Below are positions 43,301-58,300 of a stretch of 64,000 nt of DNA, piece after piece. The position numbers and the translations under genes were made by a program. Source of the stretch: Phalacrocorax aristotelis (taxonomy: Eukaryota; Chordata; Aves; Suliformes; Phalacrocoracidae). The number at the start of each line of letters is the position of its first letter. The stretch's first letter is position 1. Below the pieces are notes generated by a model. The model did no database searches. It had not been told where the DNA came from and worked only from the letters and a program-made list of their open reading frames with translations. The DNA lies in the NCBI RefSeq assembly GCF_949628215.1, contig NC_134279.1:63471766-63535765 (forward strand), in the 5' to 3' direction.

Positions 43301-46300
43301 CCACTAATTTTATGAAGATATTTATCACTAAGAAAACATGTTTCCAGGATTGCTATGGTTACAGTGATAACCTTCAGTAAAATAGTTGAAACTGAGGAAG
43401 GCAATACTGCAATTTGGTAACAATTTCAAACATGTCTATTACAAATCAAATTTATCTTATCCTGTAGCAAAGTAATTTATAAATTTCACTGCAGTTAAAT
43501 GAAACTGGGTGGGCAACAAATAAACTAAACAGAAATAAGTCACAACTGCATAAACTAGCCAGGATTAGTTACAGTTTTTTCCACAGTAATGAATCCTAAA
43601 GTTCTTTCAGAGTATACCTAATAAGACCTACTCTGCAGGTGGTAGAATTCAAGGTCTCTGGACACAGATTTCATTTGGTACATTTTCTCTAATCAAAACT
43701 TGTAAATTTCAAAAAGAAGAGAAATACAGAAACTGTGTTGGTACTACTTTCATTCTGATGCTCATGAACTTTTCATTTGGCCTCTGATAAGAGGCATAAC
43801 TTAATTTAGGACACAAGAAACCAGATCAATACATGATCTAAAGGAGATCTGAATATCTTGTACTCCAACTTCTGTAGCAAGAAACAGAAATTCTTTTAGG
43901 AATAATAAAAATGTTATCAAATTTCCTTTGACTTGAATACTTTTCAAAGAAGCACCATTTTTCTTTATCTACTCTTCAAGCACTCAAGTCTATTTTCTCA
44001 AAGAGATTTAGAAACTAGGAAAGGTGAATTGACTATTGAAATAAGACATTTTAAGCAGATCTTTAGCAGTCACAGCATTAGAGTATGTAACATTGTAATA
44101 TTATTTTTTTCAGAGTCTACCAGTCTTTTTCAAGAAAGAAAATAATTTAGCTGGTTTTTGTCCTTTAGGGATTATTTAACTCTTCTGGAGGAAATTAGGC
44201 TATGGATAGGAACATTTCTATTATACTTTGGAAAGTTCCTAGTACCCACGCTCTTATTGAAATCAGCTGTAATGTTACTCTTATTTTAAATAGGACTGGG
44301 GAGTTCTCTAGCTCGTAACTATAATCCTACAGGTCAGAATGCTTTTTTGATTGTGTGACTATATAGCATGTACAACATGGGGAATCTGGTCCTAGCTGGG
44401 CAAAAAAAAACAACCAGAATGTCAACAGCAAATATAGAAATGTACTTCAAGGTAATTTTCTAATCAAGGCTGTTGTTTATGTATGGACTTTCTTCAAAAT
44501 GCAAGATCTGAAAATGAACAAAGAGGAACATAGGAAAATTTAAGCACTGGGAGGAAAGGATTTGCTTTAGCAAAGCTCTACTTCAGTAAGATCTTCACAG
44601 ATTTGGCTAGAAGCATGGAGGAAAGGAATCTAATGAAGCAAGGGACAAACAGGTTAAAACACAGACAATTATGGTCTTCTACCTTCCCAGAATTCTGAAC
44701 TGCAGCCCGCCAGAGAACAGTTTCTCTTTTCAGGTCCCTGTATATTTAGATAACCAGCTGATGCTACTCAGGTAGAACACACTGAATTACCCTCAAGATT
44801 TCCTGAAGTAGTACATCAGAATTCTCATTTTTGTAAATGTACTCCAGCACCCTAGTTTTAAGAACTGCCCGTTCCTTCAGGAAGGTATACAGTATCGCAA
44901 AAGATCACCAGAGTTATGTTTCTGACTGCACAAATTTCAGATAAACCTATCATTTTTTCATTGGAGACAAGTTTAGAAATAATGGAACAAAACTTTAAAG
45001 AAATCAAGTAAAAATAAGTATTATTAACTCAAACAACATGGATTCTCCAAAGCCAGTAGAGCATCTCAGCTTACTTTGAAGATAGCTAGTTAATTTAATG
45101 TTGCCTCCCTCTGGAGAACACCACCTTTCCCACTCCTGTTGTGGTAAGCAGCTGCTGGCACCAGGCAGACTTACTCTGACACAGAATTGGCTGCTCCTTT
45201 CCCATTTTCTTACTCCTTATGCTTTGTAACTGGACAACAGGGCATCCTTTCTTATTCATCTATCTCCTCCTCAAGTTTACTTGTTTAACATTTCTCTCAA
45301 ACCCCTGAAACAAGCTCCTAGCTTACAGCTAAAACCTGGAAAAAGGATCTGTATGGATTAAAACATAGCAGTGCAAATTTATGAATGATATATTATGGGA
45401 CTATAATGATAAAAGTTCTTGTTGAGATTTACAGCATTTGGGTTGTTGTGAATTTTGTAAAATCTACATATGATACAACTAAAAGACAGCTTCATGGGAG
45501 GTATCAGACTGTGGAAATACTTCCTAACAATTCTTCAGACGCAGCTTCTTATGCTTCTTTGTAGCTCTTTTTGCTCTTATTTTTATGTTGTCCGTTTCAT
45601 TTCTTCATTGCTATTCGCAGCAGGCTTGTCCTAATCCTAGCAAAGGCTTTCCCAGTCAACTCTGGGAGCAAAACAAAGAGTTGAAGAGGTCTGCAATCAT
45701 TTCGTCTCATCAAAATGTAGAAATGAAAATAGCCAATACAGCAGTTCAATGGATTCAGGAATATTTCAACTCACATCAGCCTCTGCTGGGCAGGTAAAAC
45801 AAATTAGCAAAGTTCAAATTTTCAGTCCTAGGATCTAGTGCTAATACTTTGTCTGCATTAAGATGCATAGGGTTTAAGCAATAACTCTGCTGCTTAGCTC
45901 ACCTCTTCCCGCCTTGTTATCTCTCCAAAACTGTAACCAGATCAAATAGAGAGAAAATATCAGAGATGTGAAATAACCTTATGTTTTAAAGAAAGATACT
46001 AAATATTATATCTGCCATTTTTTCAGGAAACAAAAAAAAAGACCTAGTATTTCTCTGTCTAGGCAGGACCTAAACAATGACAGGCTAAAGCAGCTGTACT
46101 CAATGATTTATCTGGACCAAAACACAGGCCCAGACCTCCAGCACACTTGATTAGAAAATATACATTATGCTACATTCAAAGGTATGTAAATATTAATGAC
46201 AGCACTTTTTCTACACAGGACAACACCACAACTACATGAATGATTTACAGCATTACTATTCATTGCTCTATCGTTTCATAGAAAGTGGTTTTTCTTTTGA

Positions 46301-49300
46301 GGTAGGGAAGAGAATACAGTATAAAAACATCAGTCTGCCACCCAAGAATGAGAAAACAGAAGCAATTTGGGGAGGAAAAAAAAAGGGTTAATTATGAACA
46401 GTTTAATATCTACTCTAGAAAAATACTAATATGGTTTTAATTACTGATTCAAAGTAATTCCAATAACTGATATAAAAGTAAGGTGGTTTTCAGAGAGTAC
46501 TATCCTTCTTTCCAGAATTCTGAAGTACAGCAAAATTAATTAAGATAATAAAAGATAAAGAAAACATCAATGAGCTTGTAACAATGGAAACAGCATCTTA
46601 AACAGTGGCTGTGCATGAAAAAAAAGATAGGATATGACTTATATAGAACACATGTTTCTGCCAGGACAAATTTTGTTGATAGCACCAAAATATTCTTTTC
46701 CAACTGTTGTGATGCTAAAAGACAAATAAGGTGAAAAAATCTACCTGCAAATAAAACAAAATCAGTCTTCTACCCTCAAAACATAGATTAGATTTCTGAT
46801 AGCTAATCGAAGTAAATTGGTAAGTTTCCACTTTTCTCTCCCAAAAGGTTGTAGCAACATGTATATTTGCATCTTAGCTATTTCCAAACACTTTAAACAA
46901 AACAAACAAAATCATGGCAACACTGACTTCATAAGCTTTTTACATTGTTTATTGCTCTTTAATCAGAGAGAGTAACACAATTGAACCTAGTTGTGATTCA
47001 ACTGATCTGATCATGGTTGTTTCCTTATGGACCTATTACCTACAGTGATAAACAGCGTTCATCTTAAAAATCAAATGCTCACACATACCTCAGTAATTTT
47101 AGATAATATGTTAAATCCTTAAGTGTGTATTTATTACTATTTCACAGCTATCACCATTTATCAGTATTTCTCTATGAAAAGGATTCATGTCTTTACTGAA
47201 GAGTTTTATTTCAAGAAAGAATTTGAAACAGGATCTACCAGTTTTGGCTGGAATAGAGTTAATTTTCTTCAGAGTAGCTAGTATGGTCCTGTGTTTTGGA
47301 TTTGTGACCAAAATGATGTTGATAACACACCAGTGTTTTGGCTATTGCTGAACAGTCTGTACATAGCATCAAGGCCTTTTCTACCTCTCATCCCACCCCA
47401 CCAGCGAGTGGGCTGGGGATGCACAAGAAATTGGGAGGGGTCACAGCTGGGACAGCTGACCCCAACTCACCAAAAGGCTACGCCATACCATAGGACATCA
47501 TCCTCAGTGTATAGAGCTGGGGGAAGATGATGGGGGGGGGGAGGGGGAAGGGGGTGTTTGGAGTGATAGCGTTTGTCTTCCCAAGTAACCGTTACAGGTG
47601 ATGGAGCCCTGCTTTCCTGAGGATGGCTGAGCACCTGCCTGCCCATGGGAAGCAGTGAATGAATTCCTTGTTTTGCTTTGCTTGTGTGCATGGATTTTGC
47701 TTTACCTATTAAACTGTCTTTATCTATCTTTATCACAAGTTTTCTCACTTTTGCCCTTCTCATTCTCTCCCCCATTCTGCTGCAGGACAGCCAGTGAGTG
47801 GCTGAGCTGCTTACCAGGGTTAACCCACTCCAGAGGATAGGGATGCATAATACCCTTTGAAACAGGGCTATGAAATTTTGAAACCAGTAAAGATAGGACT
47901 TCTACTCATTCCTAAACTATTAGAAAAACAGTCCTTTCTACATATAGCTAAAATATTGGTTACTGTAAGTATTGTATACACTTTATAAAATAATAACCAA
48001 TGAAACTGGTTTAGACAAACATACACATAGATACGCCTTTGTGGTTTTTGCATTAGTAAACTGATAAGAGTGATTATTTTCAGGCAGTAAATTGTGGCAT
48101 TACATTTCACATCACAGAAGAAAACTTATTTAATACAATCTTTGTCCCCAAATGCTAAAGACTGAAACCCAGGACAGCAAGATAAGACTTAACTGGAATA
48201 TGCAACAATATGACTGAAAAAGTAACACAATTTGTTAAACACCTTGTAAAAGAACACTGCACTATATTTCCAGGCACAGCTGAGTTAAACACAATTTTAT
48301 CCTTACCTCAGATATTTTGGTTAGATCATATTCTGGAAGCATTTTTTAATGGTTTTATGTGAATTTTAAAAATTTATTTCAAATGACATGTATTGGTGAA
48401 AAAATAAAACTAATGAAGCAAAAATATTTTCTTCCTGATACCAAAAATCCTCATTTAATCTTTTATTGTCTGGTTTCTCTTATTCTCCTTCAATACGCCT
48501 TACGCTCCTTAGCTTTATACTTTTCATCTTCCTTTCACAATTCTAAGTACTAAATAAATCTCTTCTTCCCAAAGATCTTGCTGTCTCTGCAGCCTGTTGT
48601 CTTTCATTACCAAACTGCCTGCCAGCGTCTCATAACAGTATTTTTGTAACCTTAAGTAAAATGACCTTTACCTACATTTTTTTCTTCTTCCCAACAAAAT
48701 CAAATTCTCCTCCTTGACGTATTTCATATTGTTTCTATTCTACAATATTCACCTACCTGCCACTACATCCTACTTCCTTCATGGCTGGAGAATTACTTGA
48801 GCATTTTTTCTACGTATGTAAAATGTCACATAGAAAACATTATTATTAACTTTGATGCAATTACAAACTTGTATTTTTCCTATGGTATAAAAAACTAGAA
48901 ATTGTACAATAACATCATAGAGAATAAATCTCAAATAGCTAATCAAAGATCTGACGTGAATGGTAAAATTGGTAACAACCAACCTGTGCTTTCCTCATAT
49001 AAGCTAACGGTTCTTTCATATGCTCAGGTGGTGCTGCAGGATGACAGGGCGAAGGAAACCTTAAAGAAAGTATAGTATATTTTAAATGTTCATATTTTTA
49101 TTTTGCTTAATTAATCCTGTATTTGTAAACCTAAATGTAACTTCTTTCATGACAGCACTAGTAAAACCACTGTGTATGCTGATCAAGAACTAAAAATAAG
49201 CATTATTTTTAGAAGTATTTCTTCCTCATCCTTTCCTATAGACACAAAGATATGTAAGTATTAATAACATTTCAACATGAGTTCTTCTTATATTACAAAT

Positions 49301-52300
49301 AATACTTCCTCATAATTTCACATATTTGTAAAATAAAATCAAACATTCCTATGAACAACACAGGTATTTTAGAAGTGTATCCTCTTCACATCACGTCATC
49401 GTTATGACTCCCTGGAACTTGTACTATACAGGATATTATATTTTTTAAAAAGAGAACTTTTTTTTTTGAGGATTTCCTTTTAAAAATCAATAGTGAACAC
49501 ATCGTGTCCACAGCAATTAGAACATTGTGGTGTTGACCTAAGCAAAGTTGAGTATCCATTCATAAACTGCATTATGCCAAAATATAAAAGCCGCAATAAA
49601 ACTTTTAAAAAAACCCAAAACCTAAAACAAACCACAAATTTGTCTTCTAGTAGTGCAGATTATTTCCAATGAGTTATTGCCAAACACTTCACCCATTTTA
49701 ACTGTCTCAAATGTCTTTCTGGAAAGAAAATTTACACAAAGATCCTCTTACAGTTAGCCTGAATTTTCATTTTTTTAATATATATTCAATCAGATTCTAT
49801 CATCTGATTTTGGGAAACCCTCTCCAAATTTCTTCTCATTTTTAACTGGTAAGGTCATTCTTATGCTTGCTGCTAAGCTTTTCTGGACAACTCTGTGCCT
49901 ATGTGTAAAATGAGATCAATACTAACAGATTTCAGCAATGCTGTTTCTTGGCTATTCCACGATGCTCATGAAATCACAGTATTCTGAGCTAATTTCAATT
50001 TTCCAGGGCTAATTTCATTATTGTTTCCAGCTTATTTCCATGACCTCAAAGAAAGCATAAGTCCAAAAGACAGGTAAATATTTTTCCATTGAAAGATACG
50101 ATGAAGATGTAAATATATCTGTTAGTAAGGATTCAAGTATTTTACTGAATCGAGTTGCTCATACTACTAAGACACATTGTTCAAAACTGGTAACTCTAAT
50201 AAGCTTATTTAAATTACCACAAATAGATCTGCATATACATTTCTTATTATGCCATTGCACTTATGGCCATACCTGTTATGAAATTAACCTTTCCACCTTG
50301 CCAGAATGTAAAGGTAACTTACGCTTCCCAGAAGTCTAACCCAAAGTTTGCTAAACAATTATAAAAAGGGAATTTCACAAATTTTAGCTGGTTTATAAGC
50401 AGATCCCAAGGATGATGAGCACTGATCTGGTAAGTCTAGAGATCCAATATCTTAAAGATTTTTAAAAAATAATTAATGCAACAAATATGTGCAATGCTGT
50501 CATAAACATCTGAAAATAATTAAAATTACTTTGCAGCAACTACCTCAGCTACAGAAGTATTATATGATGACTGTTGGTACCTTTGGAAGTAAAACAACAA
50601 AGAAATTACTGAAGTAACTAAAAAACGTGGTGATATTTGTTTCACTCAATCTTTAAAATGTACTTGAGTCCAATATTTTCACTAAGATGAAAGAGAAATA
50701 ATGGCACTTTAAAAGCAGAAATTAAGCAGGCACCCTTGGTATGACAGATCTTGCAGATAATAGTAACACATCCTCCATCTATATATACAAATGAATCAAA
50801 AGTAAATAATGTGAGTAGAACGTATTAAATAAAAATACTAAATAAACTCACACGTTGAGTTCACTATAAACAGCATTCTGAAGCTTCTTTTCCCAACCTG
50901 TTAAAATAAAAAAATATCCAGAAAACAACTTCAGGAGTTAATACTACTGGAACATAAATCAGAGGCTGCTTTACAGTCATGAGAGTTTTCTGTCCTGCCT
51001 CAATTCATGTCTACCCACCAGACAGACAGGAAGAGATGAAGAAACCTTAACCTAATTAAGATAGGAAACACTGCAAGTTGAGACCTGTATAAAGGTTGAA
51101 TAACCTTTATTTCCATATACAGATGAAATCATTACAACACAGTTTTGGTTAAATAATTATATGCTGTTTTTTCAAAGTCATCGTATTATTAAAACAACTA
51201 TAAATATTAATAGGCACAGCATTCCTAATGATTATAAATCTTATATCACTTATCATCAAATCTTCACGTTATAGTTACGTAGCCTACAACTTCCGATGGA
51301 AATTGGAGACTTAGCTAACGGTAAAATTTTCAAGAGTACCTCCATGAATGCTAATTTCCATTTTCAGAAGTGACTGAACTCCTGTATCATTCAGAACTTT
51401 CAAAAAAAATTACCAGTATCTTATAAAATGACAAAATCACTTTTTCACACACTTATTCACAATACATGCATAGTATGTTTTTCAAAATGCTGCTGGAATC
51501 CAAGAACTTTTTTCCCTTTTAATTTTCTCTCTCTCATTTAATAACCTCAAATCACTGAATATCTGCTTCTGGCTACTGTCAGCAACTAGACAGCAAGCTG
51601 CACAAGCTATTATTTTCAACATGTATGTCACACATATTCTTATATTGATCTACACTATCCACAAATGTATCAATGAAGTCTTACAAACCTGACGTCTTCA
51701 GAAAATCCTTAATATCTTCTTTTAGCGATTCCAGTTTAATTTCTGGTCTGTGTAGGCTAACCTAATATAAAAAATAAATAAATTAATAAATTTATAAGCA
51801 TCAAGCAAGCACTAAAAAGCAAGTAAATTGTGTATTTTAAGTTATGAAAAAGAAGCATACATGCTTAAGGTTACGCACAAAGCAAACTGCTTCCTACTGA
51901 CTTGACGAGGGTAATTGCAGCCAAAAAAAAAAAAAAATCAACTTTTTCCTGACTCGATGTCTTTGCTTTTATATCAGCGCTAAAAGCTCTACGTGGGGAA
52001 GGAGAGAGGAGGAAGAGGGAGTATCCAGTGACATATATGCTTAATATTCTGAGCAAGTACCCTACACACTTAGCACAAATGCTGGACTCTACACATTAAA
52101 AGATTGGTCATAAGGCACACAAGTAAATAACCAGAAGCCACTCACTATATTTTACATGAAAGAATCAAACTGAATATGTTCCATAACTTCTCACTTAACC
52201 TCCCACAGTTCACCTCTTTCAGATATGAAATTCCATCTTCAAACTTCAAATAAAAACTGTGGACCAAGCATTCCTCACTGCAGCTGTGACTACCAGGTTA

Positions 52301-55300
52301 TTAAGACTCTTGTAATGAAATGCACATAACACAGACTATTAGGCACCAACCAGTTTTACAACCGTACCACGACACTACCAAGCAGATGTTGCTGCAGATT
52401 TTTCAGCAACAGAAGGAGCAGCTGCTATAGCATCTCCTTCTTCCATAGTCAGAACAAGAGTAGAAAACAAATAGACCACAAAGGTCCAAAAGGACAACGA
52501 TCAGAAATCCAAGAGTTCCTGTGAAGTTACTTCTAATACTTATTTTCCTAAAATACTGAGTGTGGCAATAGCTGATTAACACCAGAGGACAGAGCTAGAG
52601 GTTTAGAAAATAGCAACCCTGGCTGCTAACTCAAAAATAACACTGGGAGATCTGTGTGCAACTTACTCCACTGCCATGACAGCTCAAGGCATATGTTAGA
52701 AGCATATGGACACATCACCTACCTAGAAATGTGAGATATCTCTTACCAAAAGCTACTCAGCAATATGCTGTAGGCATATTGCAGTAAGTTTTGCTGCTAT
52801 TAAAAACTAACTTTCACCAGCTTGTGCAGTTTGCCAACCCTAACCGCACTGTTGACAGCATGGCATGCTAATTTAGGTCCATCACACCCAACTAACAAGC
52901 TCCACAATCCTATCGTTTGTCTTACAGTTCACCTACAGAACACAGTATTTGCTGTGCTGCACACCTTGCTGGAAAAGTTGCTCGAGATGAATTCATGATG
53001 CGGAATTCTAAGGAAATCTTTCCATTTTCCCTAGTTGGAAGGGGGAACGGTGAGTAATGCAGAGAATCAGCACTTCTGCTCTTAAGTCACCTTGCCATTA
53101 CAGCTAAGGATGGCTTTTGTATTTGGTTTACCAGCTGCAATACAAAGGGACTGTAAGCATGCTTTCTGAGAAAGAAAGGTGATCATAAGCACAAACCGTA
53201 AGGTGTGGTGAGTTGCATAACTCTCATGTCAAATGACACATACCCCGTTCAGCACAATGGTAAAGGCAAGCAAAGGATCATCACTAAGGGCAGGGAGAAA
53301 ATTATTTTCATGGGACTTCTTGGGCAGCTCGCAAAATATCCCTCTAAACAACAGCCTCAAGCAATGTCTTATGAAGGATTCCTTCTGAACCTACTTTGAT
53401 GGGGAGTCCTACGTCTGTTTTGGACTGATGTACGTCAGGCTGAGTTTAATTTTTTTCTGCTGCAAGGCAGTGGTTTTGTACCTCTCCTGTATACATTTTA
53501 AATACAGTAACGTGCATCAAACTGGGCAGATTGTGCGTTACTGTTCCTCAGAAGTTGTTGAGCACACTTTATAAATGTTCAACTTTGTCTTCTGGGTTAA
53601 ATATGGCCAATTTTAATCCCAAAGTCCACTGGCTGTTTACCTGTGGGGCCTCGTACGCATGCTTCAAAATCCTTTTTAGACGCGCAAAAAAAAAACCTCT
53701 AACAAATACAATTAATTGACAGATGATGAATCACAATAAAAAGAAGAGCTTTACAATCCACTAAAAAGTGGGTTCATTGTCTTGACACTGCAAACAGCGC
53801 AAAAAGTGAGAAAAGTGCAATCACAAGAATAGTATTTTAATTCTCTGCTGTTCACACATTTGTAAAATTTGTGAGCTTCTGGCTCACTGAGGAAGGTCTG
53901 AACCTGATCACTCATCCTGATAATCTTTTTTTGGTGGTTTCCTGGAAATTGATTCAGCATATTGCATTAGGGGGATAAAGGAGTTCAGTCCACACAGATG
54001 ACCTTCCATTTTTCCCGTCAGCCCAAAAGATACTACAGAGGACTTTCTTGTAAGCTGCTGTTCCCAATAGAACCCGTTCCCCAGCTGCAGAACAAAAAAC
54101 ACATGTGACTCTCTTGTATGCAGCAGGGTGGCAGTCCAAAAGGCAGCAGGACAGGACTTCGGGGAAAACTTTCTCCAAGGACTACGTTGGCACATGATCT
54201 CCACCAGTTACCCCCAGCTCTTCGTGCCTGTTTATTCAGTCAAGTTCTATTTCACTATTCCTAGCCCTGTTGCACCTGCGGCAAATATTCCTATGATAAT
54301 CTTTAACAGAACTTTTATTTTTAGCCTGTTTCCTGAGTCCTTTTCCTTCTCTTGGCTGCAAAATGCTCTACACTGAGACAAGTTTTCATGTAAGAAATAC
54401 AAAAATTCTCCCCCAAATTATGGATGCGTTCCTGTCCCCACTCTTGTCATTTCAGGATGCAATTGCCAAAGCCTCTCCCATTTCCGTTTTTCCTTTTGCT
54501 TACTTCTGGATTATGATTGATAGATTCCTACAGTGCTATGCAGATCTACAGAGCCACAGAAACTGCTGCGGACTCATTGCATACTGGGTTGCTTATCAGT
54601 TTTCAAATCAGAAATTAGATACCTGAAAGGTGAGAATCTGGCAGATGGCCCAGCCAGCAGCTGCAGCCAGTTCTAACACAGAACAACATACCCTAGCTCT
54701 GTGTAATATAACCAGAGAAAATACTTACTTTGGTAAGTGAAAGGAAATCCCTTCAGAATTGCTTTGCTCTAACTTAACAGAATGGTACCTCTTTGGAACT
54801 TACACGGGTGTTTATGGGCACTAAACTGAGGAATCAAGGAGACTTAGCAGAGCTGATGTTCCAAAAATACTAGACCAGGTCTCCCCCGTACTCGTATTTT
54901 CCCTTTGGACTAACTGGTCTAACTTATTTCTGTGTTGTACTATGTTGCAAAAACACATTTAGGTATTTTGGTAGGGTTTGTTTGTTGTAAACTGCTTGAT
55001 ACAAAGTACTGCCTAAGTATCATTTGTATTTTCATCCACTATGGTTTTTTCTTGTACAAGGTGACAAAATTTAATTTATATAAAAAGCATTACTATGATT
55101 TGCTCTGATAAAAATGCCTGGCTAAAGTTAATTAGGAAAAATGTACCTTGATGAAATTTGTATTGGTGAACTGAATTAATTTCCTGCATGATCAAAATGC
55201 AGCATATACTCCGGTAGAACTACAGACTCTCCAACTTCAATCCATAGATCTCGATGAACAAGTATCTTCCTTTTTAAAAAAACAACCTGGTACTATCAGG

Positions 55301-58300
55301 AGGCTATCACAAGCAGGGTAAAGGAGAGTGAGCAATATAATGCAGCAACCCGTGAAGGCAAGGGAAGAAATCATGCTATTCAGAGGCTCAGTCAGGCCAA
55401 GACAGAGTCCTGAAAGGAGACAGGGATGAATACAGTGTAATTCAGCATGGAATAACAAATGATTTTTAATAGAAGTTAATGCCTAACAGTTTCTCTTACA
55501 GTATAACTGGCACTGTGCATATTCTTACAGATAGGGCACTGGGATTCAGGTGTTGGGTGTCCACGTTTATCTACAGTCTTGGTCAGCTTCTTGCAAATCA
55601 AGAAGCAACCACCTATTAGACATTCCTTCATAAAACAAGCTATCACTACAGCATTTGTTGACACCCTCTTGTCCTTCAGCTATACAGAAGAGAAAGGACA
55701 GTTTTGGGACCTTCAAAATTTTGCCAAACCTTCTGAAAGGCAGCTCAGGTACCACTACCAATCTTTTGTATGTTCTGTGCACATCTTCTTTGCCTTTGGT
55801 TTTGGTAAGGTATCCTGCTGAGATCTGGGCAGTCACCATCATGAGTGATACTCTAAATTGATTACATTTTCTGTACTTGGATGCCAAAAGGGAAGAAAAT
55901 CCAGACATTCAACATTGATCTGGCTGAAAGCAAGCAAAAGGATTGCACAGAGCTAGTTGGAAAAAGTTGGTGGGTGTAGTGAATTGATTTGTAGAGCAAG
56001 TGAACACAAAGAGACAAATCTATTTGCAAATTTGCATCTAAATCTGGAAATGGCATTCAGTCACCATGAGTGGAGCAGCATTGGTCATGCTGGAGGGCAG
56101 ATGAGCCATCAAGGCACAGCACTCAAAGAAGTATGGGAAAATACCTACCTAGAAGACAGGCAACATACCACAAACAGGAGGCTTGACAGAACAAAGTGTT
56201 CCAGCATAACTCCAGTGTTAAACTATTTCTTTTCTCAACAAGAATAAACACTGCAGAGAAGTGATCCAACTGTACTGAAATGTGGAACTGCATCAGGTGA
56301 ATGCGTATTTTTATCCTGCTGCAAACGGTTCTGCAAATAACTTTACACCATCTAAATATTTTTACAAGGTATCCACTATAACTTCTCTTCAGAGCCTTTC
56401 TGTTTTAGACAAGTATGTATACTGCCAGAGCATTTATTGCTGTTCATTATGATTTTGCACAAGTGCACAATGTTTTTAGCTTTTATTGCTGTTATTTCCC
56501 AAATTACAATAAAGCACACTACCCCAAATATAGTCCAACTTTAGCAGAAATAAATTTAATGATAGCTAATATTCACCTTTTCTCACATACTCCTTTCTGT
56601 AATAACTAGATTTTATCAGTATCAAGCCAACTTGTTAAAAACCACTTCAAGTACAACCACAACAATTTCAATGTGAACACTCCCTAAACACTTAAAATCC
56701 TACAGATTTAAGGGAGCGATTTTGGTTTTGGTTTATACGTTTCTGTAACAGGGAGAGGAATCACTCTGAGCATAACTAAACACATTTCAGTAAGTATGAA
56801 ACCCTGATTACATTGACAGTTTTCCAACGCTCATACATTTCTACAGCAATTACACAAAGGGAAAAAGTATTGTGAACTTTCTTACGCAAGTAAAAATAAC
56901 CTAGCAGTTGAAACAGAGAGCTTCAATTAGCCTCATACAGGAATGAATAGCTTCAAATGTTATGTTCTTCCTCAACATATGCAAGATATATTTTTTAATA
57001 ATATAATTTTGATGTTTTAATTAATTGTCTAGGTTTTATTTGAATATAAAATTAAGTCCTGTAAATAAAATACACACGAGGCAAAACACACAATCTGCAT
57101 TACTAAAAAAAAAACAAAAAACCAGAACTGTGCATCAAGCTTGCAGTGCTTCCGAACTCCATAATCTGTTCAACGTAGTCACAACCGCATTCAATTTAAA
57201 AATTCACTGCACTGCAAATGTTACTACTGAACCATTTAAACCAAAGTACAAGCTCTATCAGGAGGGGATTGATATCAGGGCCCTTTGTTAAATACAATGC
57301 ATGAAAAGGAGTCATTAATTATCTACGATGACTCATGAGTCTACATTTATTTGCTAAGTTTTATTAAATAAATGCTACATTTCACAGAAACATTCTCCTT
57401 AATTTCATCTTTTACTTAAGCAGGGATCAGTATCAATTTCTTCTTTTAAGCGTCAGAGAAAAATGTCATGAAAATAATATCCTCAGACCATCCACTCCAC
57501 ATAAACATCTTTAAATAATTTATCTGTACTCCCTTTAGAAGCACACAGTTGGGCAATACCCCAGCTGCAACATTCCTAGTGCTCCCAAGGCAAGCTCTTC
57601 TTCTTAGCCCCATGTGAAGTCTTGGGAAGACTCTTACTTCTCACTTTAATTAATATTTTCTTTAAATCTTTGTGGAATTAGTCACAGGCCTGTTCAAAGA
57701 GTGATGGCAGAAACCTCTCCTCCAGACAATAAGTCCGATCATGACATTTCCTAGCATATATCCTCTCCAAACCTTGATAATGCCTTCAGGTACCTCCTAA
57801 AATGTTTTCTCACTCCCAAACTTAATATTCAATTGTCAGTGTAGGGTGGGGTGTCAGGGCTGATTCTTACATTCAGGTTACCACTTTTAGCCTACTTTGA
57901 CTGCCATTATCCCGTTTTTCTACAAGTTCTCCTTCAAGTTGTCCCACTACAGACATACCTACAAAAACCAAATCTGACATCATCCACACAGAAAATGCCC
58001 AGAGGAATTCTTTGTATTGTGAGTCTGTGTTGTTCAATTTAAAACATAATCTAGAACCTTTATCTTTCATTTTATTTTCACCCCCCATTCTCAGAAAAGA
58101 CCTTTAGGAATAAACTACTGAAGCTTTTGTTTGGCCCCTCCTTCCCCCCTTTTTTTAAAAAAAACTTTACTTGTTATTTGCCCCTGGCCACTAGAGGATC
58201 CAGGCAACTCAGAGTCAGACTGATTGCTATTAGAGGTTTCTGGACAACAAAACTTAAGATTGATTCATCTTAATGAATTACTAAAGCCTGGCTTCCTTCA

